From Flavobacteriales bacterium UBA1959 (GTDB taxonomy: Bacteria; Bacteroidota; Bacteroidia; Flavobacteriales_D; Sanyastnellaceae), in assembly GCA_002336085.1 (NCBI GenBank), contig DDEH01000002.1:1-5305 (forward strand): a DNA stretch of 5,305 nt. Direction: 5' to 3'. The translations under genes were made by a program, and so were the position numbers. Under the pieces are notes generated by a model that saw only the letters and a program-made list of their open reading frames with translations, did no database searches and was not told the DNA's origin. This document shows positions 1 to 5,305 of the stretch, piece after piece (the first letter of the stretch is position 1; each line of letters begins with the position of its first letter).

Positions 1-1
1 A

Positions 2-421
2 GACACGACCAAAGGGCATGCCGTCTTAACGGGCCGACTCAATTATGAGTCCATTCCAGAGCGATTTCGACCGTTGCCCAATCGCTCAAATATCGTAGTC
101 ACAAGAAACAAGGAATTTGAAGCGCCAGGTGCGTTTGTAGTGCACTCCCTCAAAGCTGGTATCGAGAAGGCTCGTGAATCGGATATGGAGGAATTATTCA
201 TCATAGGAGGCGGACAGATATATGCCGAATCCATGGCTGATGGCTGGGCTGATCGGTTAATCATCACGCATGTTAATGCCGCTCCAATGGGCGACACTTT
301 TTTTGATTTGAAAGCCTTGTCTTCGGGATGGGTGGAGGCGAATGTGATCGCTGAACAAGAAGCGGACGAGCGCAATGAGCATGCTTTTCGCATTGTGGAA
401 TATCAACGGCATCAGTCATGA
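2..421 (+). CDS. folA: Dihydrofolate reductase, 3' part (5' end outside window)
   Basis: Reduces dihydrofolate to tetrahydrofolate with NADPH in the cytoplasm. The frame is open from base 2 to the TGA at 419-421 and encodes 139 residues. The family is usually about 160-170 residues, so roughly 25-30 N-terminal residues lie outside the window. The TTG at base 74 is not the true start, because clear DHFR sequence continues upstream of it. Recognisable parts, in order: the NADPH-binding stretch TGRLNYESIP, the following PLPNRSNIVVTR, the conserved FIIGGGQIY with the Gly-Gly pair near the cofactor, then THVNA and GDTFF as in the C-terminal strands of the family. The usual GR-x-T-x-ES reads GRLNYES, so the Thr that contacts the NADPH phosphate in E. 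coli DHFR is Asn here. The stop overlaps the next gene's start in an ATGA, indicating translational coupling. Family assignment is confident; the symbol follows from the family. Confidence 0.93.
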   Translation, partial: DTTKGHAVLTGRLNYESIPERFRPLPNRSNIVVTRNKEFEAPGAFVVHSLKAGIEKARESDMEELFIIGGGQIYAESMADGWADRLIITHVNAAPMGDTFFDLKALSSGWVEANVIAEQEADERNEHAFRIVEYQRHQS

Positions 422-987
422 ATGACTTTTATCTCGGCATCGAACATATTACTGATTTTGCGGGGTACGACCACATGTTATTTTTGCTCGCATTGGTTGC
501 CTGGGCGAGTTTGAGTGACGCTTTTCGGGTGGTTCTTCTAGCTACGGCATTTACCGTAGGGCATAGCGTAACGCTGTTGCTGGCGGGTATGGGCTGGCTT
601 CACTCTGATGCCCGTTGGATTGAGTTTCTTATTCCGGTAAGCATTGCGTTGACGGCTGCTTGGAACCTGCGACGCGGTGCTGGAAAACAAGACGCACGTG
701 GCCGGGGCTTGACCTATGCAATTACCGTAGCCTTTGGCCTCATCCATGGCCTTGGTTTTAGTTCGTTTTTTCGTATGATGCGGGAAGATGGAGAATCCAT
801 CGTCTTGCCATTGCTCCGATTTAATTTGGGAGTCGAAGCTGGGCAACTACTCATTTTGATGGTATGCCTCGCCATTGCATCAGTGTTTCGGGCCATTGGA
901 GTGACCCCGAGGGAACAGCAGGTATTTTTGTGCGCTGTGACGGGAACCTTGGCCATCGGCATGGCGTTGCAACGCATGCCGATTTAA
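418..987 (+). CDS. HupE/UreJ-like multi-pass membrane protein
   Basis: A 189-residue integral inner-membrane protein matching the HupE/UreJ_2 type common in Bacteroidota. HupE and UreJ relatives are nickel/cobalt permeases or accessory proteins for hydrogenase and urease, but the substrate of this branch is not established. Family motifs visible: GIEHI then GYDHMLFLLAL (about 7-26), FTVGHSVTL (45-53), FGLIHGLGFSSFFR (106-119) and FNLGVEAGQLL (135-145). These carry His10, His19, His49, His110 and Glu140 in or near membrane segments, as expected for metal ligands in this family. About six hydrophobic segments can be seen, near 19-33, 37-58, 68-83, 98-116, 140-158 and 169-186. The start ATG overlaps the folA stop by 4 bases; the stop is 17 bases before yidD. 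No hydrogenase or urease gene is in view. Family confident, function uncertain. Confidence 0.88.
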   Translation: MNDFYLGIEHITDFAGYDHMLFLLALVAWASLSDAFRVVLLATAFTVGHSVTLLLAGMGWLHSDARWIEFLIPVSIALTAAWNLRRGAGKQDARGRGLTYAITVAFGLIHGLGFSSFFRMMREDGESIVLPLLRFNLGVEAGQLLILMVCLAIASVFRAIGVTPREQQVFLCAVTGTLAIGMALQRMPI

Positions 988-1004
988 TGGCGTAAATTGA
1001 ACCC

Positions 1005-1259
1005 ATGATGCGTGTCCTAATGTTGGCATTGATTCGGCTTTACCAAAAGATATTGAGCCCGCTTATGGGTTCCAATTGCCGTTTTCAGCCGACCTGTTCA
1101 GCCTACGCGAGTGAAAGCATCCATCGCTTTGGCCCATACAAAGGAGGGTGGCTCGCTGCAAAACGCATTGCTCGCTGTCATCCTTGGACCGAGCCGGGAT
1201 ACGATCCGGTTCCACCAGTATCTAATTCGTTACGCGATTCCAAAATTGAAAAACACTGA
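1005..1259 (+). CDS. yidD: Membrane protein insertion efficiency factor YidD
   Basis: A small protein (84 residues) of the YidD family, which associates with the inner membrane through an amphipathic N-terminal helix and assists YidC-dependent insertion of membrane proteins. The family signature is complete: RLYQKILSPL (11-20), then SNCRFQPTCSAYA (23-35), then GPYKGGWLAAKRIARCHPW (43-61) and GYDPVP (65-70). The three conserved cysteines Cys25, Cys31 and Cys58 are present. Length is normal. Two ATG codons in tandem (1005 and 1008) are possible starts; the first is given. The gene is usually found in the rpmH-rnpA-yidD-yidC cluster in many bacteria, but here it sits between a HupE-like gene and a lipoprotein gene. 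The stop is 2 bases before the next ATG, so translation of the two is probably coupled. Confidence 0.96.
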   Translation: MMRVLMLALIRLYQKILSPLMGSNCRFQPTCSAYASESIHRFGPYKGGWLAAKRIARCHPWTEPGYDPVPPVSNSLRDSKIEKH

Positions 1260-1261
1260 CC

Positions 1262-1786
1262 ATGCAATTCCAACAAATTTTCACCACAGCGACGGTATGT
1301 ACATTGGCCGTATTCATGTGTATAAGTTGCGGAGAAACGCTTCCTAGCGCGACCCTTCAACAGGCCAAAACAATCCACGAACAAATGGATCGTCTTTCCG
1401 CTGAAGTTCATGATGAATTGCAAGCGGCCATTGGATTGACTGAAGTCAAAATCGAAGCGAGCCTTGAGAATGGTGATTCTTTGATGGCGATGCAGATGGC
1501 ACGTTTCGAGAGCCAATTGGGTGAATTGGATGTCCGGTTTCATAACTGGGAATCCACAGTGGTGCCTCTTCCCGGCGCCGAGTGCGACCACGACCACGAT
1601 CATTCAGGAGAAGATCACGAGCATGGTCACCACCACAGTCATGATCATGGATCATCGGCCTCGCTGGAAGGAATGAGTGATGATGCGATTCTTGAAATTC
1701 AGCAGGCCTTGATGTCCGAATTGACAGCCATGATTGGGATGTTAAATGATGTTCAAGTGGCCTTGAACCTAGAAAAGAAGGAATAA
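1262..1786 (+). CDS. Predicted lipoprotein with a His/Asp-rich segment
   Basis: No family recognised. The 174-residue product starts with a hydrophobic signal (about residues 6-22) ending in C-I-S-C, a relaxed lipobox that would place the lipidated cysteine at Cys23. This predicts an envelope lipoprotein. Residues 31-98 look helical and charged, with amphipathic or coiled-coil character. Residues 108-130 form a striking low-complexity segment with Cys108, ten histidines (110, 112, 114, 119, 121, 123, 124, 125, 127, 129) and interspersed Asp/Glu. This pattern is typical of zinc- or nickel-binding loops in metal transporters and chaperones. Residues 138-170 look helical again, so the layout may be helix, His-rich loop, helix. 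It lies 2 bases after yidD and 1 base before the next gene, and is close to a HupE-like gene. Metal binding is inference from composition. Confidence 0.8.
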   Translation: MQFQQIFTTATVCTLAVFMCISCGETLPSATLQQAKTIHEQMDRLSAEVHDELQAAIGLTEVKIEASLENGDSLMAMQMARFESQLGELDVRFHNWESTVVPLPGAECDHDHDHSGEDHEHGHHHSHDHGSSASLEGMSDDAILEIQQALMSELTAMIGMLNDVQVALNLEKKE

Positions 1787-1787
1787 G

Positions 1788-3134
1788 ATGCGTCTTGATT
1801 TGCAAGGGTTTGTTCGGTGGATTTGGATGCTGATATTTTTGGGCGGTTCTGCCGTTTTAATGGCTCAGCGACCTCCCGAAAATATATTGATTTACAAGGG
1901 TGCACAGGATAAGTATCAGCCGTGCGAGCCATCTATTGCGGTAAGTTCCAAAAAACCATCGGTGCTCGTAGCGGGTTCTATTTTGGACAATGTGCATCGC
2001 TCAACGGACGGCGGATACAGTTGGAGCACAACGAAGCTTACATCGAAGTATGGTGTCTTCGGTGACCCTTGCATAGTCGGTTCTCCCAAAGGAGATTTTT
2101 ACTATCTCCACTTGTCCAATCCTGACGGTCAAGCTTGGTCAAGCGATGCGCTTTTGGACCGCATTGTAGTTCAGCGTTCTCGCCGATTTGGCAAGCGTTG
2201 GAACAAAGGTGCAGGAATGGGATTGAACGGGAGCAAAGACCAGGACAAAGAATGGGCAGCGGTATCAATTGACGGTAAAACGCTGCTGACTTGCTGGACG
2301 CAATTTGATTTGTACGGCAGTCCTATTGCGACTGACCGATCCATGATTTTGTGCAGCACATCCAATCGCCGCGCAAAGAAATGGTCAGAACCGGTTCGTA
2401 TCAATGAAATTGCAGGAGACTGTAAGGATGGTGATATGACTGTCGAAGGGGCGGTTCCCGACATCGCTCTTGATGGTACGATGTACGTGGCGTGGGCCCA
2501 TGCAGACACTATTTGGATGGACCGGAGCATGGACGGTGGTGTTACTTGGTTAGAGCATGATTTGCGCGTAACTGAAATTCAGGGCGGATGGGACCAAGAA
2601 ATCAGAGGAATTGGTCGGGCAAATGGGATGCCTGTTACTCGTGTGGATCGCAGCTCAGGACCATACCAGGGTCGTATTTATGTCAACTGGACGGATGACC
2701 GCAATGGGCCGGATGATAACGACGTTTGGTTGGTGTATTCTGACAATAATGGCAAGTCATGGACGGATCCCATCCGTGTGAACAACGACCTTTCTGGGGC
2801 ACAGCAGTTTTTTACTTGGATGGATGTCGATGACGTGACAGGACATGTGCACATCGTTTTTTATGATCGCCGCGATGCGATGAAGAAATATCCTGACGTG
2901 CGTCTTAAGCCCTCTTGGAACACTGAAGTATACCTCGCCTCCTCCTACGATGGCGGCATCACATGGGAAAACTTGAAAGTGAGCCAAAAGTCGTTTCGAC
3001 CCGATCCGAAATTATTTTTCGGAGATTATAACAATATCAGCGCTTACGATGGAGTAGTTCGCCCCATTTGGACCCGCAATGACAAGGGCATCCTGAGTGT
3101 TTGGACGGCTATCCTGGACGGTTATGTCGAGTAA
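1788..3134 (+). CDS. Secreted Asp-box (BNR) beta-propeller protein, sialidase-like
   Basis: A 448-residue exported protein of the sialidase-like superfamily. An N-terminal hydrophobic stretch (about 10-25) ends in LMAQ, consistent with signal-peptidase I cleavage near residue 26. Four good Asp-boxes (S-x-D-x-G-x-x-W or close) lie at 72-79 (STDGGYSW), 247-254 (SMDGGVTW), 318-325 (SDNNGKSW) and 386-393 (SYDGGITW). A degenerate one lies at 131-138 (SRRFGKRW). Each box marks a propeller blade turn, so a 5-6-bladed fold is likely. NWTDDRNG (300-307), VFYDRRD (357-363) and GDYNNISAYDG (412-422) resemble motifs of Bacteroidota proteins annotated as exo-alpha-sialidases. However, no FRIP motif is seen, so sialic-acid hydrolysis is doubtful. 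No C-terminal type IX sorting domain is evident; the protein ends soon after the last blade. An AAGGA about 5 bases before the ATG supports the start. It is last in the plus-strand operon. Confidence 0.85.
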   Translation: MRLDLQGFVRWIWMLIFLGGSAVLMAQRPPENILIYKGAQDKYQPCEPSIAVSSKKPSVLVAGSILDNVHRSTDGGYSWSTTKLTSKYGVFGDPCIVGSPKGDFYYLHLSNPDGQAWSSDALLDRIVVQRSRRFGKRWNKGAGMGLNGSKDQDKEWAAVSIDGKTLLTCWTQFDLYGSPIATDRSMILCSTSNRRAKKWSEPVRINEIAGDCKDGDMTVEGAVPDIALDGTMYVAWAHADTIWMDRSMDGGVTWLEHDLRVTEIQGGWDQEIRGIGRANGMPVTRVDRSSGPYQGRIYVNWTDDRNGPDDNDVWLVYSDNNGKSWTDPIRVNNDLSGAQQFFTWMDVDDVTGHVHIVFYDRRDAMKKYPDVRLKPSWNTEVYLASSYDGGITWENLKVSQKSFRPDPKLFFGDYNNISAYDGVVRPIWTRNDKGILSVWTAILDGYVE

Positions 3135-3167
3135 GAAAGACTGAGTCACAGATGGACTTGTGCCATT

Positions 3168-3557
3168 TTAAACCCGAGTGATGCGTTCTGCCGTGTCGGC
3201 GAATTCTTCGGTTGTGAAAGATAGCTTTGGCCTTTCAAAATTGATGTCAGCAATATTTTGAAGGGGAATCAAATGAATATGTGCATGGGCCACTTCAAGG
3301 CCAATGATGGCAACTCCAATTCGCTTGCAAGGAATGGCCTTCTTGATTTTATGCGCCACATCACGGGCAAAAATGTTGATGCGAGAAAGTACATCATCAT
3401 CTAGATCGAAGAAGTAGTCAACTTCTGTTTTTGGGATGACCAACACATGTCCCTCAGCCAAAGGATTGATGTCCAGAAATGCTAAGAACTCTTCATTTTC
3501 AGCTATCCGATGGCACGGAATTTCGCCGTCTACAATTTTGCTGAAGATGCTGGGCAT
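3168..3557 (-). CDS. HIT-family (Hint-like) nucleotide hydrolase
   Basis: A 129-residue cytoplasmic histidine-triad protein. Hint-type members hydrolyse nucleoside phosphoramidates and similar adenosine-phosphate conjugates; the physiological substrate is usually unknown. Visible features: the typical N-terminus SIFSKIVDGEIP (3-14), FLDINPLAEGHVLVIPK (27-43), and the catalytic triad HAHIHLI at 91-97, where the middle His93 is the expected nucleophile. The length fits the family. The ATG at 3557 is chosen because the protein then begins as the family normally does. An in-frame TTG at 3572 would add five residues and overlap the greA stop by 4 bases, and cannot be excluded. It follows greA with 11 bases between, so the two are probably co-transcribed. 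It converges on the Asp-box gene. Confidence 0.94.
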   Translation of the reverse strand: MPSIFSKIVDGEIPCHRIAENEEFLAFLDINPLAEGHVLVIPKTEVDYFFDLDDDVLSRINIFARDVAHKIKKAIPCKRIGVAIIGLEVAHAHIHLIPLQNIADINFERPKLSFTTEEFADTAERITRV

Positions 3558-3568
3558 TTGAGGATGAA

Positions 3569-4048
3569 TCAAGTGTTGCGGCTGATTTCGAGAACTTCAA
3601 ATGGAATAAGGCCTGCGGGTACTTGTACTTCGGCAATTTCGCCTACCGCTTTGCCAAGCAAACCTCTGCCTATTGGGGAGTCAATGGATATCTTCTTTAG
3701 GGCGAGGTTCGCCTCGTTTTCTGCGACCAATGTGTAGGTGACCTCTGCGTTATTTTTCACGTTTTTGATGCGAACGGTGCTGAGGATGTACACCTTTGAA
3801 TTGTCTATTAGTGAGTCATCTACCAAGCGTGCGCTGGCAAGTGTGTTTTTGAGTTTGGAAATCTTGGCTTCCAAAAGTCCCTGCGCTTCCTTGGCAGCGT
3901 CATACTCGGCATTTTCGCTCAAGTCTCCTTTGTCGCGAGCCTCAGCGATTTGACCTGAAATTTTTGGGCGCTCCACGGTTTCCAATTGGCGGACTTCGTC
4001 CTTGAGGTTTTGCAAACCTTCTTTGGTGAAATAGGAGATATTCGACAT
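3569..4048 (-). CDS. greA: Transcription elongation factor GreA
   Basis: Binds RNA polymerase through its secondary channel and stimulates cleavage of the nascent RNA in backtracked complexes, rescuing stalled elongation. The 159-residue product is full length. Residues 1-76 form the N-terminal coiled coil, with the signature ARDKGDLSENAEYDAAKEAQG at about 37-57. Asp42 and Glu45 match the acidic tip residues (Asp41 and Glu44 in E. coli) that help position the catalytic magnesium. Residues about 83-159 form the FKBP-like domain with SPIGRGLLGKAVGE at 124-137, a recognisable variant of the family's C-terminal motif. The ATG at 4048 gives the standard N-terminus; no strong Shine-Dalgarno sequence precedes it. 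The gene is followed closely by a HIT-family gene and preceded by a hairpin and a candidate promoter at 4109-4158. Confidence 0.97.
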   Translation of the reverse strand: MSNISYFTKEGLQNLKDEVRQLETVERPKISGQIAEARDKGDLSENAEYDAAKEAQGLLEAKISKLKNTLASARLVDDSLIDNSKVYILSTVRIKNVKNNAEVTYTLVAENEANLALKKISIDSPIGRGLLGKAVGEIAEVQVPAGLIPFEVLEISRNT

Positions 4049-4108
4049 GGTCTTTAATTGTTATCCGCAGGGGCTTGAACGGTGCGCATTGACGCCTCAA
4101 GAATGGGC

Positions 4109-4147
4109 AAAAAAAAGAAAACTCGAACCAAATCGAGCTTTCTTCTT
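4109..4147 (-). terminator. Intrinsic terminator or greA-leader attenuator hairpin
   Basis: Read on the minus strand, bases 4144-4133 pair with 4126-4115 around a 6-base loop (4132-4127), giving 12 consecutive pairs including one G-U. Three more pairs (4145-4147 with 4114-4112, one of them G-U) can extend it. Eight consecutive T residues (complement of 4116-4109) form the 3' side and tail. On the plus strand the G-U pair becomes an A-C mismatch and there is no long T-run, so the signal points to minus-strand transcription. It lies about 70 bases after the porV-like stop and about 60 bases before the greA start, so it separates the two transcripts. It may also lie within the greA leader, given the promoter candidate just upstream. 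Confidence 0.75.
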
Positions 4148-4150
4148 GCG

Positions 4151-4158
4151 CAAATATA
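4151..4158 (-). promoter_or_regulatory. Candidate Bacteroidota -7 promoter element for greA
   Basis: On the minus strand these bases read TATATTTG, a perfect match to the TAnnTTTG -7 consensus of the Bacteroidota primary sigma factor. No convincing TTG -33 element is seen about 19-21 bases further upstream. The expected start of transcription would be near 4145, giving a greA leader of about 100 bases that begins with the hairpin described at 4109-4147. The match is short and AT-rich, so chance occurrence is possible. Confidence 0.45.
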
Positions 4159-4218
4159 AGAAAACCAGATGTTAGAGACGTTGCAGTTGCTGCGTCACGC
4201 TCCTCATTGAGCTAAACT

Positions 4219-5268
4219 TTAGATAGCCAAGTGGATACCGATGCTGTGATTTCCGTTGAAAGGATTGGTTGTGCGGTAGCCGTAGTCGATTCCAATTACA
4301 GCTCCATCGGCATTGGCAGGAATTTTCAGACTAAAACCCGCTGCCGGCCCTGTGAATGCCGTGGTAATAGCATCTTCTGTACCCACTCCATCTTCCCAGA
4401 GATACCCACCGCGAATAGTGAAGTTTTGACCGAGGTTGAGTTCAACTCCGCCACCAAATTGGTCCTTTGTGAAGGAATTCGAGATAAATTGACCTGTGAG
4501 CGTCGCATTGACATTTCCGGTGTCATAAATCTCGTAGCCAAAGCCAATGTTGACCAAAGATGGAAGTTCATAACGCTCGCTGCGTTGCAGCATCGTTAAT
4601 GACGTAGCTGAGCCTTGTGGTGTAGCTGTTACGGTAAGACCGTCTCCTGCATAGCGCATCGGAGCACCAACATTTCGCAATGAAATTCCAAAGTTTAACT
4701 TGTCGCCAGACTTGTACCGAATACCTGCATCGAAGCATACACCTGATGAGCGAACGTTAGAAATAGATTCTCCTACGACTCGCAATGTTAACCCACCATA
4801 AATGGAGTTGGAGAATGCTTTGGAATACGTGACTCCGATATTCGAGAATGCAGGCGAAAACGTCCCTATACCGCCTTCAGGAAGGAATTCAGTCGTGACA
4901 GGGATGTTGCCAAAGCCCATGGTCATAACGGTCAATCCCAGAACACTGCCATCGCCAACAGATGTTGCGAAACCAATGGCATTTAGGGTAATTCCAGAGC
5001 CGGAGAGGTACTGTGTATTGGCAAATCGGAGTTCTGTCTTGTTTACGAAAGCCAGTCCAGCAGCATTGAGGAAGCAACCTTCCAGTCCAGCTGTAATGGC
5101 CATGTTGGTTCCTGCCATGCCATTGGATTGCGCCCATGGGTTGATGAGCAGTTGCCCAGCACCGGCAGAACCGGCACGATCGGGATTTCCTGCAAATGTT
5201 GCAGTGGAAATCATCAGGCAGGTTGCGAAAGCAACGGATGCGATAAGGGTGTGTTGGATATTCTTCAT
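4219..5268 (-). CDS. PorV/PorQ-family outer-membrane beta-barrel protein
   Basis: A 349-residue outer-membrane protein of the PorV/PorQ family. PorV shuttles type IX secretion cargo to the attachment complex; other paralogs in Bacteroidota are less well understood. A signal peptide is clear: Lys2, a hydrophobic core to about residue 22, and cleavage after ATFA (residue 26). The mature start AGNPDRAGSAGAGQLLINPWA and the stretch GLEGCFLNAAGLAF (61-74) are family hallmarks. Also typical are MGFGNIPVTT (117-126), EGGIGTFSP (131-139) and SNSIYGGLTLRVV (153-165). Alternating hydrophobic strands continue to a C-terminal strand GNHSIGIHLAI, typical of barrels. Mature Cys65 and Cys178 could form a disulfide, but this is not shown. 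The gene stands alone here, ended by the hairpin at 4109-4147. It is a paralog-level assignment; whether it is the true PorV cannot be told from this window. Confidence 0.87.
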   Translation of the reverse strand: MKNIQHTLIASVAFATCLMISTATFAGNPDRAGSAGAGQLLINPWAQSNGMAGTNMAITAGLEGCFLNAAGLAFVNKTELRFANTQYLSGSGITLNAIGFATSVGDGSVLGLTVMTMGFGNIPVTTEFLPEGGIGTFSPAFSNIGVTYSKAFSNSIYGGLTLRVVGESISNVRSSGVCFDAGIRYKSGDKLNFGISLRNVGAPMRYAGDGLTVTATPQGSATSLTMLQRSERYELPSLVNIGFGYEIYDTGNVNATLTGQFISNSFTKDQFGGGVELNLGQNFTIRGGYLWEDGVGTEDAITTAFTGPAAGFSLKIPANADGAVIGIDYGYRTTNPFNGNHSIGIHLAI

Positions 5269-5305
5269 GGTGAATTCGGAATCAAATCAGAAGTTGTCCA
5301 AATCG

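Larger units (their letters stand above)
4049..4218. other. Intergenic region between porV-like gene and greA
   Basis: A 170-base gap holding the minus-strand hairpin (4109-4147) and the TATATTTG element (4151-4158). Bases 4159-4218 contain only a weak 4-bp stem with a 3-base loop (GCAG-CAA-CTGC on the minus strand). Bases 4049-4108 would be the greA leader; no open frame or strong ribosome binding site is seen there. Confidence 0.7.

Noticed and set aside
74..421. Starting the first gene at the TTG at base 74
   Set aside because: DHFR sequence, including GRLNYESIP, is in frame upstream back to base 2, so the gene is cut by the window edge and does not start at 74.
1141..1149. Strong Shine-Dalgarno-like AAGGAGG
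   Set aside because: It lies inside yidD, encoding part of Lys-Gly-Gly in the conserved motif, and no credible gene starts just downstream.
1178..1603. Long minus-strand open frame (141 codons) opposite yidD and the lipoprotein gene
   Set aside because: Its translation shows no coherent domain, and the plus-strand genes there have clear family motifs or a signal peptide.
1586..1651. Tandem repeat in the His-rich codons
   Set aside because: The GAC/CAC/CAT/GAT alternation is codon-level low complexity from the His/Asp protein segment, with no regular DNA repeat unit.
3138..3167. Possible terminator between the convergent genes
   Set aside because: The best stem is about 4 pairs with poor extension and only a T4 run nearby; not enough to call.
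3558..3572. TTG start for the HIT protein overlapping the greA stop
   Set aside because: The extra five residues do not fit the family N-terminus, while the ATG at 3557 does; kept only as an alternative.
5269..5305. Promoter of the porV-like gene at the right edge
   Set aside because: No TAnnTTTG match with a suitable -33 element is seen in the 37 bases available; the promoter probably lies outside the window.

Overview
The window reads as a chromosomal segment from a Bacteroidota bacterium, most likely in or near the Flavobacteriales. The evidence is a PorV/PorQ-family outer-membrane protein of the type linked to type IX secretion, a HupE/UreJ_2-type membrane protein, a Bacteroidota-like relaxed lipoprotein signal, mostly weak Shine-Dalgarno signals, and a perfect TAnnTTTG promoter -7 element. 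The placement is inferred from gene families and motifs, not from a search. No rRNA, tRNA, CRISPR array, insertion sequence or phage gene is visible.

Region 1 (bases 2-3134, plus strand) is one very tightly packed gene string. It holds the 3' part of dihydrofolate reductase (cut by the window edge), a HupE/UreJ-like multi-pass membrane protein, YidD, a small lipoprotein with a histidine-rich segment, and a secreted Asp-box (sialidase-like beta-propeller) protein. Junctions are a 4-base overlap, then gaps of 17, 2 and 1 bases, so co-transcription is very likely. The first and third genes are housekeeping (folate metabolism, membrane-protein insertion). The other three concern the envelope. A metal-permease-like HupE relative beside a His-rich lipoprotein suggests metal handling, but that is inference.

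Region 2 (bases 3168-4048, minus strand) holds greA (transcript cleavage factor) followed by a HIT-family nucleotide hydrolase, a compact two-gene unit. It converges on Region 1 with only 33 bases between the stop codons and no convincing terminator there.

Region 3 (bases 4049-4218) is a 170-base gap. On the minus strand it contains a strong intrinsic-terminator hairpin with a T-tract, preceded directly by a Bacteroidota-type -7 element. The hairpin can end transcription from the upstream porV-like gene. If the promoter is real, it also sits at the very start of the greA leader, where it could act as an attenuator.

Region 4 (bases 4219-5268, minus strand) is a full-length PorV/PorQ-family outer-membrane beta-barrel protein with a signal peptide; its promoter probably lies at or beyond the right edge of the window.

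Most of the window is ordinary core genome. The points most worth a second look are the hupE-yidD-His-rich lipoprotein arrangement and the hairpin in the greA leader.
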